From: Paenibacillus sp. VTT E-133291
GTDB lineage: Bacteria; Bacillota; Bacilli; Paenibacillales; Paenibacillaceae
Length of the DNA: 64,000 bases
NCBI RefSeq assembly: GCF_002264395.1
Contig: NZ_NFVA01000008.1
Location: 62,001 to 126,000, forward strand
Direction: 5' to 3'
The translations under genes and the position numbers were made by a program. This document shows, one piece after another, positions 35,610 through 45,181 of the stretch. The first letter of the stretch is position 1; each line of letters begins with the position of its first letter. The notes under the pieces were generated by a model that saw only the letters and a list, made by a program, of their open reading frames with translations, was not told where the DNA came from and did not search any database.

Positions 35610-36799
35610 TTATTCCGCAAAAGGTGCTGTACTGTAAATATCCGTTATAATAAATTCCCCATCGCCGCTTTGATCTGCGATACTGTCCCTGGCCTCAAGA
35701 TCGTTAAAGTGCCACCATTCCGAGGCCAACGGAGTCAAACCCGCGGACGTGCAATATTTCTGCAGCTGTTTAGCAGGGTCTGTCATCGTATCGGCATAAG
35801 TCGATCCTCTCCAAGCGTCCGGCGTTTTTGAAGTCACTGCAGCAGTGAATATAGCTGAGCTTCCACTCAACTCATGTATGTAGGTTGGCATGACGTACTC
35901 AATATAATCCGTAACTTGCAAGGAAAGGTAGTCACCGATCCTTACTTGCTCCTCTGATTGGATTTCTACTAAACTCACGTCCATTCCGTACCCCATTTGG
36001 TGATTGGATACTCCATCAACAATAAACCAGGTTATTCCCCACGGTGGCGTATTGATCCCCTCCATCACTTCAGGATCTGATTCAGCCAGAGCTTTTAATG
36101 CAGAGGCAACATCTTTCTGTACAGTATATGGGCGGAAAACCTCATAAATTTTCAGCGAGTTTCCATCAGATAAAGCCATGCGCTGTGCGGAGTATATTTT
36201 TTTTGACATTTGATACAGAACAGGATCGATGAACTCCTCTTTTGCCAGCCGATTATTGTAACTTTTCCCGGAATACAGTTTCTGATCGGTGATACCGGGA
36301 ATCGCTTTTCCGGAAGATTTGAACTGTGAAGCATACGTATTGGTGTTGTCATAAATCATAGACGGAATAACATCGGGAAGATTAATGAAACAGTAAACAT
36401 GCGGCAGCCAGCCGGTAACATCCTGATGTTGTACCAGCCACCATGCCCCCTCTTCCTTTAAAATCTGGAAGGCACTTCTAGGTTCAATTATTGCTACCGT
36501 AATGGAATTAACGTCGGCTGAATTTTTCAACTCCATTCTTACTGAGGCATACCCTGTAGCACCAATTACAGGCAGCTCCAAATTACCGTCGTACACTAGT
36601 CCTGTCGAGGGTTCTTCGCTTCTCGTTGCTTGCGGCTGTTCAGGCAGGACTTCTTGCTCAGATAACGTGGGCGCAGGACTATTTACTACTTGCGGATTCG
36701 GGTTCATCTTGCCGGTACAAGCGGATAGCGTTACAGCACTACAGCTGTAAATATAGTCAAGGTTAGGAACCTATGATTAATTATTCTAAGCCACTTCAT
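35610..36799 (-). CDS. M15 family D-Ala-D-Ala dipeptidase-like lipoprotein, frameshifted in the signal peptide
   Basis: The uninterrupted body (365 codons from 36704-36707) has an SH3-like domain (~residues 50-110, GAWWLVQHQDVTGWLPHVY) and a VanX/DdpX-type M15 domain with SNHQMGYGMDVSLV and EWWHFN, the zinc and catalytic motifs. Upstream in the same frame is a lipobox (LSAC). The matching signal peptide (MKWLRIINHRFLTLTIFTAV) starts at 36799 behind AAGGAGA but in another frame, so one base is lost or gained near 36730-36745. As sequenced, export and expression are doubtful. It would trim D-Ala-D-Ala at the cell surface. Confidence 0.78.
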
Positions 36800-36816
36800 G
36801 CAGCGTTCTCCTTAAT

Positions 36817-37552
36817 CTATGATTCAAATAAAATATAACGAAACAGATACAGCACTATTAGATGGAGCGGGTAAAATATATAGAATCCATACTTGATCAG
36901 ATTGGATTTTCGGCCGCGGGTTCCGTTGTACAAAGCAAAGAGCGGAATCGCCAGCAGAATGCCGAAACGGAAGATGCTCGTTGAACCTGATGCCGAAAGG
37001 CCTGGAATAATGTAAAGGGAAGTTCCAATTAGTGCAAAGCCAAACATTTGCAGACTGAAGCGTGTTCTGAACAAACCAAAACACACGACCCATAAGACTC
37101 CGATGTAATTCCAATCTGCCGTCCATGCGAGCAGGCAGCATACCGCAACCGAAGAGATCTGTCCCCATAAGGGGATCTTGGGATTTTTACAGATAGACAG
37201 TGCAATCAGCCCCATGAGCAAATCCCAGATCACACTGGTCCCTTGCCACCAGGATAGACCGAAGAAGAGCACAAATGGAAAATGAGAGACTAAGGAAAAA
37301 AGAAAAAGCCGTATCATAAATTTTCTTTAAGTTGGAAGTATGCGCGAAGCCCTCTGCAATCAGGTAACAAATAATGGGGGCGGCAAGTCTGCCAATAGTG
37401 TGAAGCAGAATATCCAGTGAGGTTCCTGAGGGAACCAGCCATACCGATAGGTGATCGATGAACATGGATAATATAGCAATAATCTTAAGTGTATTCGAAT
37501 TTACAACTTTAATAGCTGAGACATCTGCTGTCTGCATGATTTGCTGCTCCAT
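36817..37552 (-). pseudogene. TraX family membrane protein, split by a frameshift
   Basis: Two overlapping frames together make one TraX-like protein. The first (from 37552) gives LKIIAILSMFIDHLSVWLV, then GRLAAPIICYLIAEGFAHTSNLKK. The second, entering at ~37320, gives MIRLFLFSLVSHFPFVLFFGL to the end. The switch is in an A-rich stretch (AAAGAAAATTTATG). TraX proteins are predicted acyl- or acetyltransferase-like membrane proteins. Either a genuine pseudogene or a sequencing error. Confidence 0.82.
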
Positions 37553-37658
37553 TTCCCTTGTTTCGTGAAGCCATATAATACCCGGCAGGCGGAAAGGCTA
37601 TGCCTGCTGCACGACCTGCCGGGGTTCAAAGCAGATTAATGGGTGACGGTAAAATCAA

Positions 37659-38663
37659 TCAAGGATGTTTCTGCCACCATGGTGTGGTCACTTGCCGCAG
37701 AATATTATCAAGCTTGATCATTCGCTGTTTGCCTTCCTCTTGAAGCCATTTGCGTAATGCTTCAACCCCCTCCTTGCCGTATATTTCTATACCGTCCTGC
37801 CATGTAGCCCGACCGCACAGTACTCCTGAAAAAGGGACTTCCGCTTCCCCGGCAAATTTCAAGGTCTCTAGAAATATTTCATTCGTGACTCCCGCACTTA
37901 GATAAATAAACGGAATAGGTGAAATTGTTGCTGTATCTTTAAAGTGCTGTAGTGCTTCTTGCCTTGTATATACCGCTTCATGCTCATGGCCGGTATTGGC
38001 TGCCGTGCCGGATACATATTTCATATTTACCGGAACTTCAACCTTCAGCACATCAATTTTATAACGCGGTTTGGAGAATTCCTGCATATACTTCTTAACT
38101 TTATCCGGTTTGACTTTGGCAAACTCGGCGCTTCCTGAGTCCGGTATGCTGTCACTGTATGTTACGGCTTCAAAAAAGAAGGGAATGTCATTTGCGGCAC
38201 ATTCCGCACCGACACGTTCGATGAAGACATGTTTAATGTCGTTGATTTCCTCTAGATCATCCGGATCGTAATACATCAGGATTTTAACGGCATCTACTCC
38301 CTTCTCGACATACCGCAGAGCTGAAGATCGGGGCAATAAATCTGGCAGTCGGCCCATTTGTGTCACATCATATCCGGTTTCCTCATAAGCGAGCAGAAGC
38401 CCGCAGTCTGCATCACGGGCTTCTGCTGCTGGCCAGCCAAACTCAGGGTCCAGCAAAATAGCAGTCGAATAAGGTGTAAGCTCTTCGGAAACCAGCTGTT
38501 TGAACTCGGCGACCTGCTCATAGGATGCTTCCTTTCCCAATGCTTTGCTTAAAGATTTGGATAAGGAGCCTCTTTGATCAATAGCGGTAGCAGCAATATA
38601 TCCATTGTCGTTGGAGAGTTTGAGCAAACGGTCAAATTCACCTTTTGAAAGCTTAATTGTTAT
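37659..38663 (-). CDS. lacD: Tagatose 1,6-diphosphate aldolase
   Basis: Class I aldolase of the LacD family, splitting tagatose 1,6-bisphosphate into two triose phosphates. AIDQRGSLSKSL, the Schiff-base region (VDAVKILMYYDPDD) and DVLKVEVPVNMKYV are intact. The natural N-terminus (TIKLSKGEFDRLLKLSNDNG) begins at an ATA codon (38663) placed 7 bp after GGAGG, where relatives have ATG; the first standard start downstream is a TTG at 38627 without a ribosome-binding site. Translation is therefore probably weak. No other tagatose-pathway gene is present. Confidence 0.85.
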   Translation of the reverse strand: MTIKLSKGEFDRLLKLSNDNGYIAATAIDQRGSLSKSLSKALGKEASYEQVAEFKQLVSEELTPYSTAILLDPEFGWPAAEARDADCGLLLAYEETGYDVTQMGRLPDLLPRSSALRYVEKGVDAVKILMYYDPDDLEEINDIKHVFIERVGAECAANDIPFFFEAVTYSDSIPDSGSAEFAKVKPDKVKKYMQEFSKPRYKIDVLKVEVPVNMKYVSGTAANTGHEHEAVYTRQEALQHFKDTATISPIPFIYLSAGVTNEIFLETLKFAGEAEVPFSGVLCGRATWQDGIEIYGKEGVEALRKWLQEEGKQRMIKLDNILRQVTTPWWQKHP

Positions 38664-38714
38664 GATTGTTCCTCCATCGATTTTGAAATTTTGATTGCAT
38701 TAAATTTACATACC

Positions 38715-39359
38715 TTATTGCTCGTTTTCTAAGCGTTGAACGCTCGTGGCATTCGGAAATAATCGGCTATATATCAGATACACGACACCTAAAAAAACAG
38801 CATATATCAGCAGCACGGGTGACCAATACTGCGAACCCGAGACCGCAGAAACGCCAACATAGGCGAAAACAAGCATCGTTGGGATTTTGCCCAGGACAGT
38901 TGCGGTTACATACGGAACGAACGGAAGTTTAAACCAGCCTGCATATCCGTTGATAAGCGCAGCTGGGATGAAAGGCAGCATCCGCCCGATAAGAACGAAC
39001 AGAAAAGCGCGCTGCTGGATATGCTCATTCCATATCTTCAATTTGGTTTTGGAACTTTGGCTTTGATACCCCCCACCTCCTTTGGCAAAAATCCAATAGG
39101 TAATAACAGCAGCCAGAGTCGATGCTGCCACACTCATCCCGCTTCCTCCCCATAGCCCGTATTTGATGCCTAGGATGCCAGATACCAGCGCAAAGGGGAT
39201 GACGGGAACCATTCCGAGCACTGCACAGATGAACAGGATGATGGGCCAGCTTCCAGAATCCAGATTTTCCAGCCAAGGAAGCAGCTCATCCCTCAGGACG
39301 TAAATCAAACCGAGCAAGGCCAGATAGAAGATCACGGCAGCCATCTTTCGGGTAAACAT
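38715..39359 (-). CDS. TVP38/TMEM64 family (DedA-like, VTT domain) membrane protein
   Basis: 214 residues from an ATG at 39359 behind AAAGGAG. Several membrane helices and the VTT-domain signature region FVLIGRMLPFIPAALINGYAG. The family is linked to lipid scrambling or membrane homeostasis. It overlaps nothing, lying 28 bp after the MATE stop on the same strand, so the two genes are probably cotranscribed. Confidence 0.86.
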   Translation of the reverse strand: MFTRKMAAVIFYLALLGLIYVLRDELLPWLENLDSGSWPIILFICAVLGMVPVIPFALVSGILGIKYGLWGGSGMSVAASTLAAVITYWIFAKGGGGYQSQSSKTKLKIWNEHIQQRAFLFVLIGRMLPFIPAALINGYAGWFKLPFVPYVTATVLGKIPTMLVFAYVGVSAVSGSQYWSPVLLIYAVFLGVVYLIYSRLFPNATSVQRLENEQ

Positions 39360-39387
39360 TCGCTCCTTTCTTCCTCCCCTCCTCGCT

Positions 39388-40746
39388 TTAATGTGCGGCC
39401 TCATTTTCAAACGCAGCAATCTTTTTCCGGAAACGGAAAAATAAAAATACTGCACGAATCGCCAAATCAATAGCGATTGACAACCAGATGCCTGCAATGC
39501 CCAAATCCAGCTGAATGCCTAAGATGTATACTCCGATGACCCGGATCAGCCACATGCCGATGGCGGTGCTATACATGGGGCTCTTGGTGTCACCCGCACC
39601 CTGCAGTGCACCTGCAAGGACGAGTCCGACAGCCAGGAACGGCTGCGCGAAGGCATCGATTCGAAGTGCGGTTGTCACCATTTCAATGACAGATTGATCC
39701 CCGGTAAACCACGCTGCCGCAAAGGGGGCAAATACAAACAGGAGAACACCGACGAAGCTCATAAATACCACGGCAACAGCGGTAGTATATATACCAAACT
39801 GGTAGGCATCCCGGTGTCGGTTTGCTCCCAGGTATTGTCCAACTAAGGTGGTGGCTGCAATGGCCAGCCCATAGCCCGGCATATATGAAAAAACTTCGAT
39901 ATTACCGGCAATGGTATGTGCAGCATAAACCTCAGTTCCGATTCTGACGATAAGGCCCATGTATAAAACTTGTCCCAGACGCATGATGAGACGTTCTGCA
40001 GCTGCTGGTCCTGAGAGTTTGAGAAGCGGTTTAGTGAACTCGTTGTGGTCTTTTTTGAACAGCGAGAAAGACAGCTGTGACTTCCGGATGTAATGGAACA
40101 GTGCAATGGAACCAAGAATCCGAACCAGAACTGTGGCTAACGCCGCTCCGGCAATCCCCATCCCCGGAATGCCGGCTAGTCCGAAGATCAGGATGTAATC
40201 AAGAGCGATGTGGATTACATTTACCCAGATCCCCACCTTCATCGGGGTTTTGGTATCACCAGCTGAACGCAAGATACTGCCGAACACAGTCATTAAGGAA
40301 ATAAATATGGAAGGTACGGCAACAATACGAAAATAAGTGACGCCGCTGTTGAGTACTTCTGGCTCGGCTCCCATAATGCGTAGTAGCGGCTCAGCGAAAA
40401 ATAAGGTTATAATTCCAAATGAAATTCCGGCATACACAGCTAGCCACGTAGATTGACGAGCAACTTGTTTAGCTTCTTTCATCTTCCCGGCGCCAACACG
40501 TTTGGCTATCATGGAGGAAGTTCCGACACCGATGGCGAGAAAAATAGCAATGTAAACATTCAAAATCGTGTTGGAAACGCCGACAGCCGTAACCTCATTT
40601 AGCCCGATTCTGGATACAAACAATGTATCCACAAATCCCACCACCGTTTGAAGCAGATTTTCAATCATCGCAGGTACACCGAGCGCCAAAATGATTTTAA
40701 TTTTTTCTTTTGGTGTAGTGTCTGTTATTTCTATTATCCTAGCCAC
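39388..40746 (-). CDS. MATE family efflux transporter
   Basis: 452 residues, 12 membrane helices in two related halves (IENLLQTVVGFVDTLFVSRIG and the second-half LVLAGALQGAGDTKSPM; GSILRSAGDTKTPM in the first). Na+ or H+ driven drug/metabolite exporter. It heads a minus-strand gene run behind a promoter that contains a CsoR-type operator, suggesting metal- or sulfur-dependent expression. Substrate unknown. Confidence 0.92.
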   Translation of the reverse strand: MARIIEITDTTPKEKIKIILALGVPAMIENLLQTVVGFVDTLFVSRIGLNEVTAVGVSNTILNVYIAIFLAIGVGTSSMIAKRVGAGKMKEAKQVARQSTWLAVYAGISFGIITLFFAEPLLRIMGAEPEVLNSGVTYFRIVAVPSIFISLMTVFGSILRSAGDTKTPMKVGIWVNVIHIALDYILIFGLAGIPGMGIAGAALATVLVRILGSIALFHYIRKSQLSFSLFKKDHNEFTKPLLKLSGPAAAERLIMRLGQVLYMGLIVRIGTEVYAAHTIAGNIEVFSYMPGYGLAIAATTLVGQYLGANRHRDAYQFGIYTTAVAVVFMSFVGVLLFVFAPFAAAWFTGDQSVIEMVTTALRIDAFAQPFLAVGLVLAGALQGAGDTKSPMYSTAIGMWLIRVIGVYILGIQLDLGIAGIWLSIAIDLAIRAVFLFFRFRKKIAAFENEAAH

Positions 40747-40796
40747 ATCAATCGTTCCTTTCTAAGCTCTCTGGAATAAATACATACCAAAAAACT

Positions 40797-40813
40797 AACC
40801 CCCCGGGGGGGTT
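40797..40813. promoter_or_regulatory. CsoR-family operator-like palindrome in MATE promoter
   Basis: AACCCCCCGGGGGGGTT, a C6/G7 palindrome of the type bound by CsoR/RcnR-family tetramers. On the minus strand it begins 3-4 bases after a TTGACA hexamer (about 40816-40821), inside the likely -35/-10 spacer of the MATE gene. The probable regulator gene is at 35179. Confidence 0.6.
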
Positions 40814-40963
40814 GTTGTCAAGAGAAATTCTTTCAAAAGGTGATGTGGTACAATATTTAGATTATTTGTGCTTCTAAAAAAACTAAATATGATGATTACA
40901 AGGATTATCTTCACAAATTCTTCGAAAATGCAGGGTACACTAGAAACAAAGGAGGTTCAAGCC

Positions 40964-41722
40964 GTGTCCGTATTTATCCGCAAAAATCATAAAAAAATAC
41001 TAATTATCGACGATGAAGCTCCTATGCGTGAGCTACTGCAGCTTTATCTGCATGCTGAAGGTTATTCCACCGAATCCGCAGCCGGCGGTAAAGAAGCATT
41101 GTCACGAATTACTGTAGCAGATTTCGATCTGGTGATCCTGGACCTCATGATGCCGATTATGGATGGGTTTGATGTATGCAAGGCAATCCGCCAAATTTCA
41201 ACCGTTCCTATTATCATGCTAACCGCCCGCGAAGAGACGGTAGATAAAGTCGTCGGCCTGAAAATCGGTGCCGATGATTATTTAACCAAGCCCTTTGAGC
41301 ATCAAGAGCTTATCGCCCGTATGGAATCTATTTTCCGCAGACAGGAATTTGTACAGCAGCAGAATCACATGATAGTCAAGCCTGTACAGTCAATCTCCAC
41401 TTTACCCGCCAAATCAGAGTTAACCTTCCGTGATCTGAAGATGAATTTGAAGACTCACCAGGTGTTCTATCAAGACATGGAGATTGCTTTGACCCCAAAG
41501 GAATACTCGATCCTAAAGCTGTTTCTGAGCCATAAAGAACGAATCTTTCAGCGGGAAGATATCCTCGAGCTGCTGTGGAAGACGAGATCCATCAACGACG
41601 ATCGGACCGTCGATACGCACATCAAAAATTTAAGGGAGAAGCTATCTCAGGCCGGAATCCCCGGGCATGACGTCATCAAGACCATCTGGGGTACGGGATA
41701 TATTTGTAATGAGAAAAATTAA
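40964..41722 (+). CDS. OmpR-family response regulator
   Basis: About 252 residues from a GTG at 40964, six bases after AAAGGAGG; the longer in-frame ATG starts lack such a site. Receiver domain with phospho-Asp in LVILDLMMPIMDG and Lys in YLTKPF; winged helix C-terminus (LTPKEYSILKLFLSHKERIF, TVDTHIKNLREKL). It overlaps the kinase gene by 14 bp. Divergent from the MATE operon; targets could include the neighbouring envelope genes. Confidence 0.92.
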   Translation: MSVFIRKNHKKILIIDDEAPMRELLQLYLHAEGYSTESAAGGKEALSRITVADFDLVILDLMMPIMDGFDVCKAIRQISTVPIIMLTAREETVDKVVGLKIGADDYLTKPFEHQELIARMESIFRRQEFVQQQNHMIVKPVQSISTLPAKSELTFRDLKMNLKTHQVFYQDMEIALTPKEYSILKLFLSHKERIFQREDILELLWKTRSINDDRTVDTHIKNLREKLSQAGIPGHDVIKTIWGTGYICNEKN

Positions 41723-43112
41723 ATTAAATAGCATTCCTCTGAAACTTGGCTCTGTACTTGTCATAATGTTTATGGTACTGCTCTTTTGCATTGAAAGTGT
41801 GCTCTATATGTTATTTATCCGCTTCTACACAGATGATGTGCTGAACGAACAGATCCACCGAAATCAAAGTTATGCTGCTGTGTTAAGTGAGCATTTTGAT
41901 ATGACGACAATTAACCATGTGCTGCTCACAGAAAGCAAGACGGACAATCTCCTGCTGATACTGGACCGGGATAACGCTTTACTGGGCTCTTCGGAGGGGA
42001 CTGCCTCTCTCCCCCCTGAGTACTTGCAAGGAATCATCATCCATGGCACGAGTGCTGATTTTCATGGCCCGGTGTTAAACTCTGATTGGAAGAATGAGCC
42101 TAACTTTGTGACCGAAGCAGACATTGTTTCCAGTGGAGAGACGATTGGCAGAGTCTTTATGTTCAGTCCTACCGTCCCCATTCAAACAGCGATTAAGACA
42201 TTAAACAATACATTTATAGGCGTCGCTGCAGTTGTGCTTGTCCTATCGGCATTGATTATCCTTCTGGTATCCCGGAAGCTGGTGCAGCCGTTGCTGAGAA
42301 TGATCAAAATAACAAAACGGATTTCTGAAGGCATCTATGATTGGAAACTGGAGCCTCGTGGTTCTGATGAAATTGCACAATTATCCCATGCTATTAATCG
42401 GATGTCCTCTAATATTCAACACTATGAACAGCAGCGAAGACAATTTTTAGCAGATATCTCCCATGAGCTTCGCACACCGCTAACGTATATGAAAGGCTAC
42501 TCAGAGGTGTTGAAGAATGGATTGGTACAGAACCAGGAGGATCAGGAGCGGTACTTACAGCTTCTCTACACCCAGAGTATTCAGTTACAAAGACTCGTTC
42601 AGGACTTATTCGAACTAGCAAACATGGAACAAGGATCATTTAAACTGGTTATTGATCGAACGTCCGTAGACAAAGTCATGCAAAATGCTTTGGAACTTAT
42701 GTCGGATTCCATACAACAGCATGGAATAGAACTTGATTATCAGCCCTCCTCATCACCTGTCTATGTAAAGGGAGATGAACGGCGCCTTCAGCAAGTCGTG
42801 ATTAACTTGCTTGAAAATGCGCGAAAGTATACCCCTTCCGGCGGGCGAATCACGGTTTCTACTAGCACCAGTAATGGTCAGGCTGTTATTATGGTCAAGG
42901 ATACAGGCATCGGAATTCCTGCGGATGAACTACCACATATTTGGCAACGCCTTTATCGTGTTGAAAAATCAAGATCGCGAACGACCGGTGGTACAGGACT
43001 GGGTCTGGCTATCTCACGAGAAATTGTAATGCTGCATCAGGGACAAATTACTGTGGATAGCACAGAAGGATCAGGGACCACTTTTAAGGTGCTCATCCCG
43101 CTTATTTCGTGA
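41709..43112 (+). CDS. Sensor histidine kinase (BaeS-like)
   Basis: 467 residues from an ATG at 41709. TM1 ~10-32, an extracellular loop of ~135 residues, TM2 ~170-190, HAMP (ISEGIYDWKL, IAQLSHAINRM), HisKA FLADISHELRTPLTYMKGY, HATPase INLLENARKYTPSGG and GTGLGLAIS. It forms a two-component pair with the overlapping OmpR-type regulator. The signal is unknown; its position beside cell-wall genes suggests envelope stress. Confidence 0.92.
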   Translation: MRKIKLNSIPLKLGSVLVIMFMVLLFCIESVLYMLFIRFYTDDVLNEQIHRNQSYAAVLSEHFDMTTINHVLLTESKTDNLLLILDRDNALLGSSEGTASLPPEYLQGIIIHGTSADFHGPVLNSDWKNEPNFVTEADIVSSGETIGRVFMFSPTVPIQTAIKTLNNTFIGVAAVVLVLSALIILLVSRKLVQPLLRMIKITKRISEGIYDWKLEPRGSDEIAQLSHAINRMSSNIQHYEQQRRQFLADISHELRTPLTYMKGYSEVLKNGLVQNQEDQERYLQLLYTQSIQLQRLVQDLFELANMEQGSFKLVIDRTSVDKVMQNALELMSDSIQQHGIELDYQPSSSPVYVKGDERRLQQVVINLLENARKYTPSGGRITVSTSTSNGQAVIMVKDTGIGIPADELPHIWQRLYRVEKSRSRTTGGTGLGLAISREIVMLHQGQITVDSTEGSGTTFKVLIPLIS

Positions 43113-43124
43113 AACGGACCTCTT

Positions 43125-44993
43125 TTAGTGCAGAGCAGGTACAGTCGTTGGAGCAGTAATATACATCTGATGCCATAAGATGAACACCAAAATTGTCCAT
43201 AGCTTGCGGCTGGCATCCACTTTGCCTGCCCGATGATCTTCGAGCATACCCAACGCTTGTTTTGTAGTTATCCATGGAATATCATCAGCAGAGCCGATAA
43301 CCTCTTTAGCCCAAGGGTACCATTCATTTTTGAGCCAAATGCGGATGGGAACCGGAAAGCCTAGTTTCTTACGGCTCTGCACATCCGGAGGTACGAAATC
43401 CTTCATTGCTTCCCGTAGAAGCAGCTTGGTAGTTGTTTTATTCACTTTGTATTTGCTTGGGATACGGGATGCGAGATCAAAAACCCGAGGATCCACAAAG
43501 GGAACCCGAAGCTCAATAGAATGTGCCATCGACATCTTATCTGCTTTCATTAAGATATTTCCCCGCAGCCAGGTATGAATATCAATATGCTGCATCTTAG
43601 TAATGTCGTCATAATGAGCAGCAGCTTCATATAGCGGCAAGGTCACTTCTTGTGCACGCTGGAAAGTTCTTGCTAGATTATCGGGCATTATTGCTCCCTT
43701 TTCAGCATCGTGGAATATTTTTGCATTACCATAGAAGCGTTCCTGCAGCTCCAAACTTCCCCTCTCTAAAAAGCTCTTTCCTTTCATTCCTGCCGGCATT
43801 CCCTTCGAAATTGCACCGGCAAGCTTTCGCATTGCGGCTGGCATATAGTTAAACATTCTAAGGGATAACGGCTCCCGGTAGATATTGTAGCCGCCGAAAA
43901 ATTCGTCTGCTCCTTCGCCGGAAAAAACCACTTTGACATACCTGCTGGCCAGCTCGGAAACAAAGTAAATACCCGCCGCTGAAGGATCGGCAACCGGTTC
44001 ATCCATATGCCAAATCATACGCGGAAGCGCCTCAAGGTAGCTTTGAGCGCTTACCGATACTTCATAATGTTCTGTACCCAGATGCGCTGCCGTCTTACGG
44101 GCAAGCTCCAGTTCACTATATCCAGGAACATCAAAACCTACGGAGAAGGTTCGGGTAGGCTCCAGACGCTGGAGCATCCCCACCAAGCTGCTGGAGTCAA
44201 TACCTCCTGACAGAAAGGCACCTCTGGGCACATCGCTGTTCCGGTGAATCTGAACAGAATCCATCAGCACAGCGCGCGTCTCCTCTACCAACTCCGGAAA
44301 AGTAACAATATCCTCTGCATAAAATGATGCCTTGAAATAAGGTTTTATGAATATTTGATCTTGCTTAATAACAAGCATATTTCCAGCCATCAACTTATTA
44401 ATGCCTTTAAACATAGTGGCCGGTTCCGGAACGTACTGAAAGGTCAGATAATGGGAGAAGGCTTGCCCATCCACTTCTCTGTCGATCTTACCTGATGCCA
44501 GGAGGGATTTGATTTCTGAGGAAATCATGAACCCACTGGGTGTTTCAGAATAATAAATAGGTTTGATTCCGAAAGGGTCACGGGCTACCAGCAACATTTG
44601 CTGTCTCTGATCCCAGATGACCAGTCCAAACATTCCTCGCAGCCGCTTGACGAAGTGTTCACCCTCGGCTTCATACAGCCTGAGAATAACCTCGGTATCG
44701 CTCTCTGTATGAAAGTGATGTCCCTCTCTCTGTAGTGATTCACGCAGCTCCCGGTAGTTGTAAATTTCTCCGTTAAAAATAAGGGATATTTCGCCCGGTT
44801 CATTGTGCATCGGCTGTGCGCCGTGCTCCAGGTCAAGGATGCTTAGTCTTCGAAAACCAAGACCTACGTGCCCATTTAAATGAATACCGGAGTCGTTAGG
44901 CCCGCGGTGATTGATGATTTCTATCATCTGCCTGAGCATCTGGGCTTGTACAGGCACTTGATTTCGATTATATACAGCGGTAATTCCACACAT
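43125..44993 (-). CDS. asnB: Asparagine synthase (glutamine-hydrolysing), second copy
   Basis: 622 residues with Cys2 (MCGITAVY), NHRGPNDSG, IYNYRELR, and the pyrophosphatase loop LSGGIDSSSLVGM. It is clearly homologous to the copy at 31591 along its whole length, but has the canonical SGGIDSS where the other has SSGIDST. Convergent with the histidine kinase. AsnB homologues can also amidate peptidoglycan precursors, which would fit the cell-wall neighbours; that is inference. Confidence 0.91.
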   Translation of the reverse strand: MCGITAVYNRNQVPVQAQMLRQMIEIINHRGPNDSGIHLNGHVGLGFRRLSILDLEHGAQPMHNEPGEISLIFNGEIYNYRELRESLQREGHHFHTESDTEVILRLYEAEGEHFVKRLRGMFGLVIWDQRQQMLLVARDPFGIKPIYYSETPSGFMISSEIKSLLASGKIDREVDGQAFSHYLTFQYVPEPATMFKGINKLMAGNMLVIKQDQIFIKPYFKASFYAEDIVTFPELVEETRAVLMDSVQIHRNSDVPRGAFLSGGIDSSSLVGMLQRLEPTRTFSVGFDVPGYSELELARKTAAHLGTEHYEVSVSAQSYLEALPRMIWHMDEPVADPSAAGIYFVSELASRYVKVVFSGEGADEFFGGYNIYREPLSLRMFNYMPAAMRKLAGAISKGMPAGMKGKSFLERGSLELQERFYGNAKIFHDAEKGAIMPDNLARTFQRAQEVTLPLYEAAAHYDDITKMQHIDIHTWLRGNILMKADKMSMAHSIELRVPFVDPRVFDLASRIPSKYKVNKTTTKLLLREAMKDFVPPDVQSRKKLGFPVPIRIWLKNEWYPWAKEVIGSADDIPWITTKQALGMLEDHRAGKVDASRKLWTILVFILWHQMYITAPTTVPALH

Positions 44994-45110
44994 AAATTAG
45001 CACTCCTTAACTTGTTATCTCTTCTTTATTTTAGGGAGTGTATTTGAACAAACCGTGATGGTTTGATTACATTTGTGCTTACGATTCTCCACAATTTCTT
45101 CACGGACGGG

Positions 45111-45163
45111 ACATAAAAAAAAGAGGATCTCCAGCACCACGTAATGAGAGCTGAAATCCTCTT
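45111..45163 (-). terminator. Rho-independent terminator after dacA-like gene
   Basis: On the minus strand AAGAGGATTTCAGC / GCTGGAGATCCTCTT with a ~15-base loop and eight T residues. Ends the C39/DacA transcript. Confidence 0.85.
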
Positions 45164-45181
45164 ATTGAATACAACACCGAT

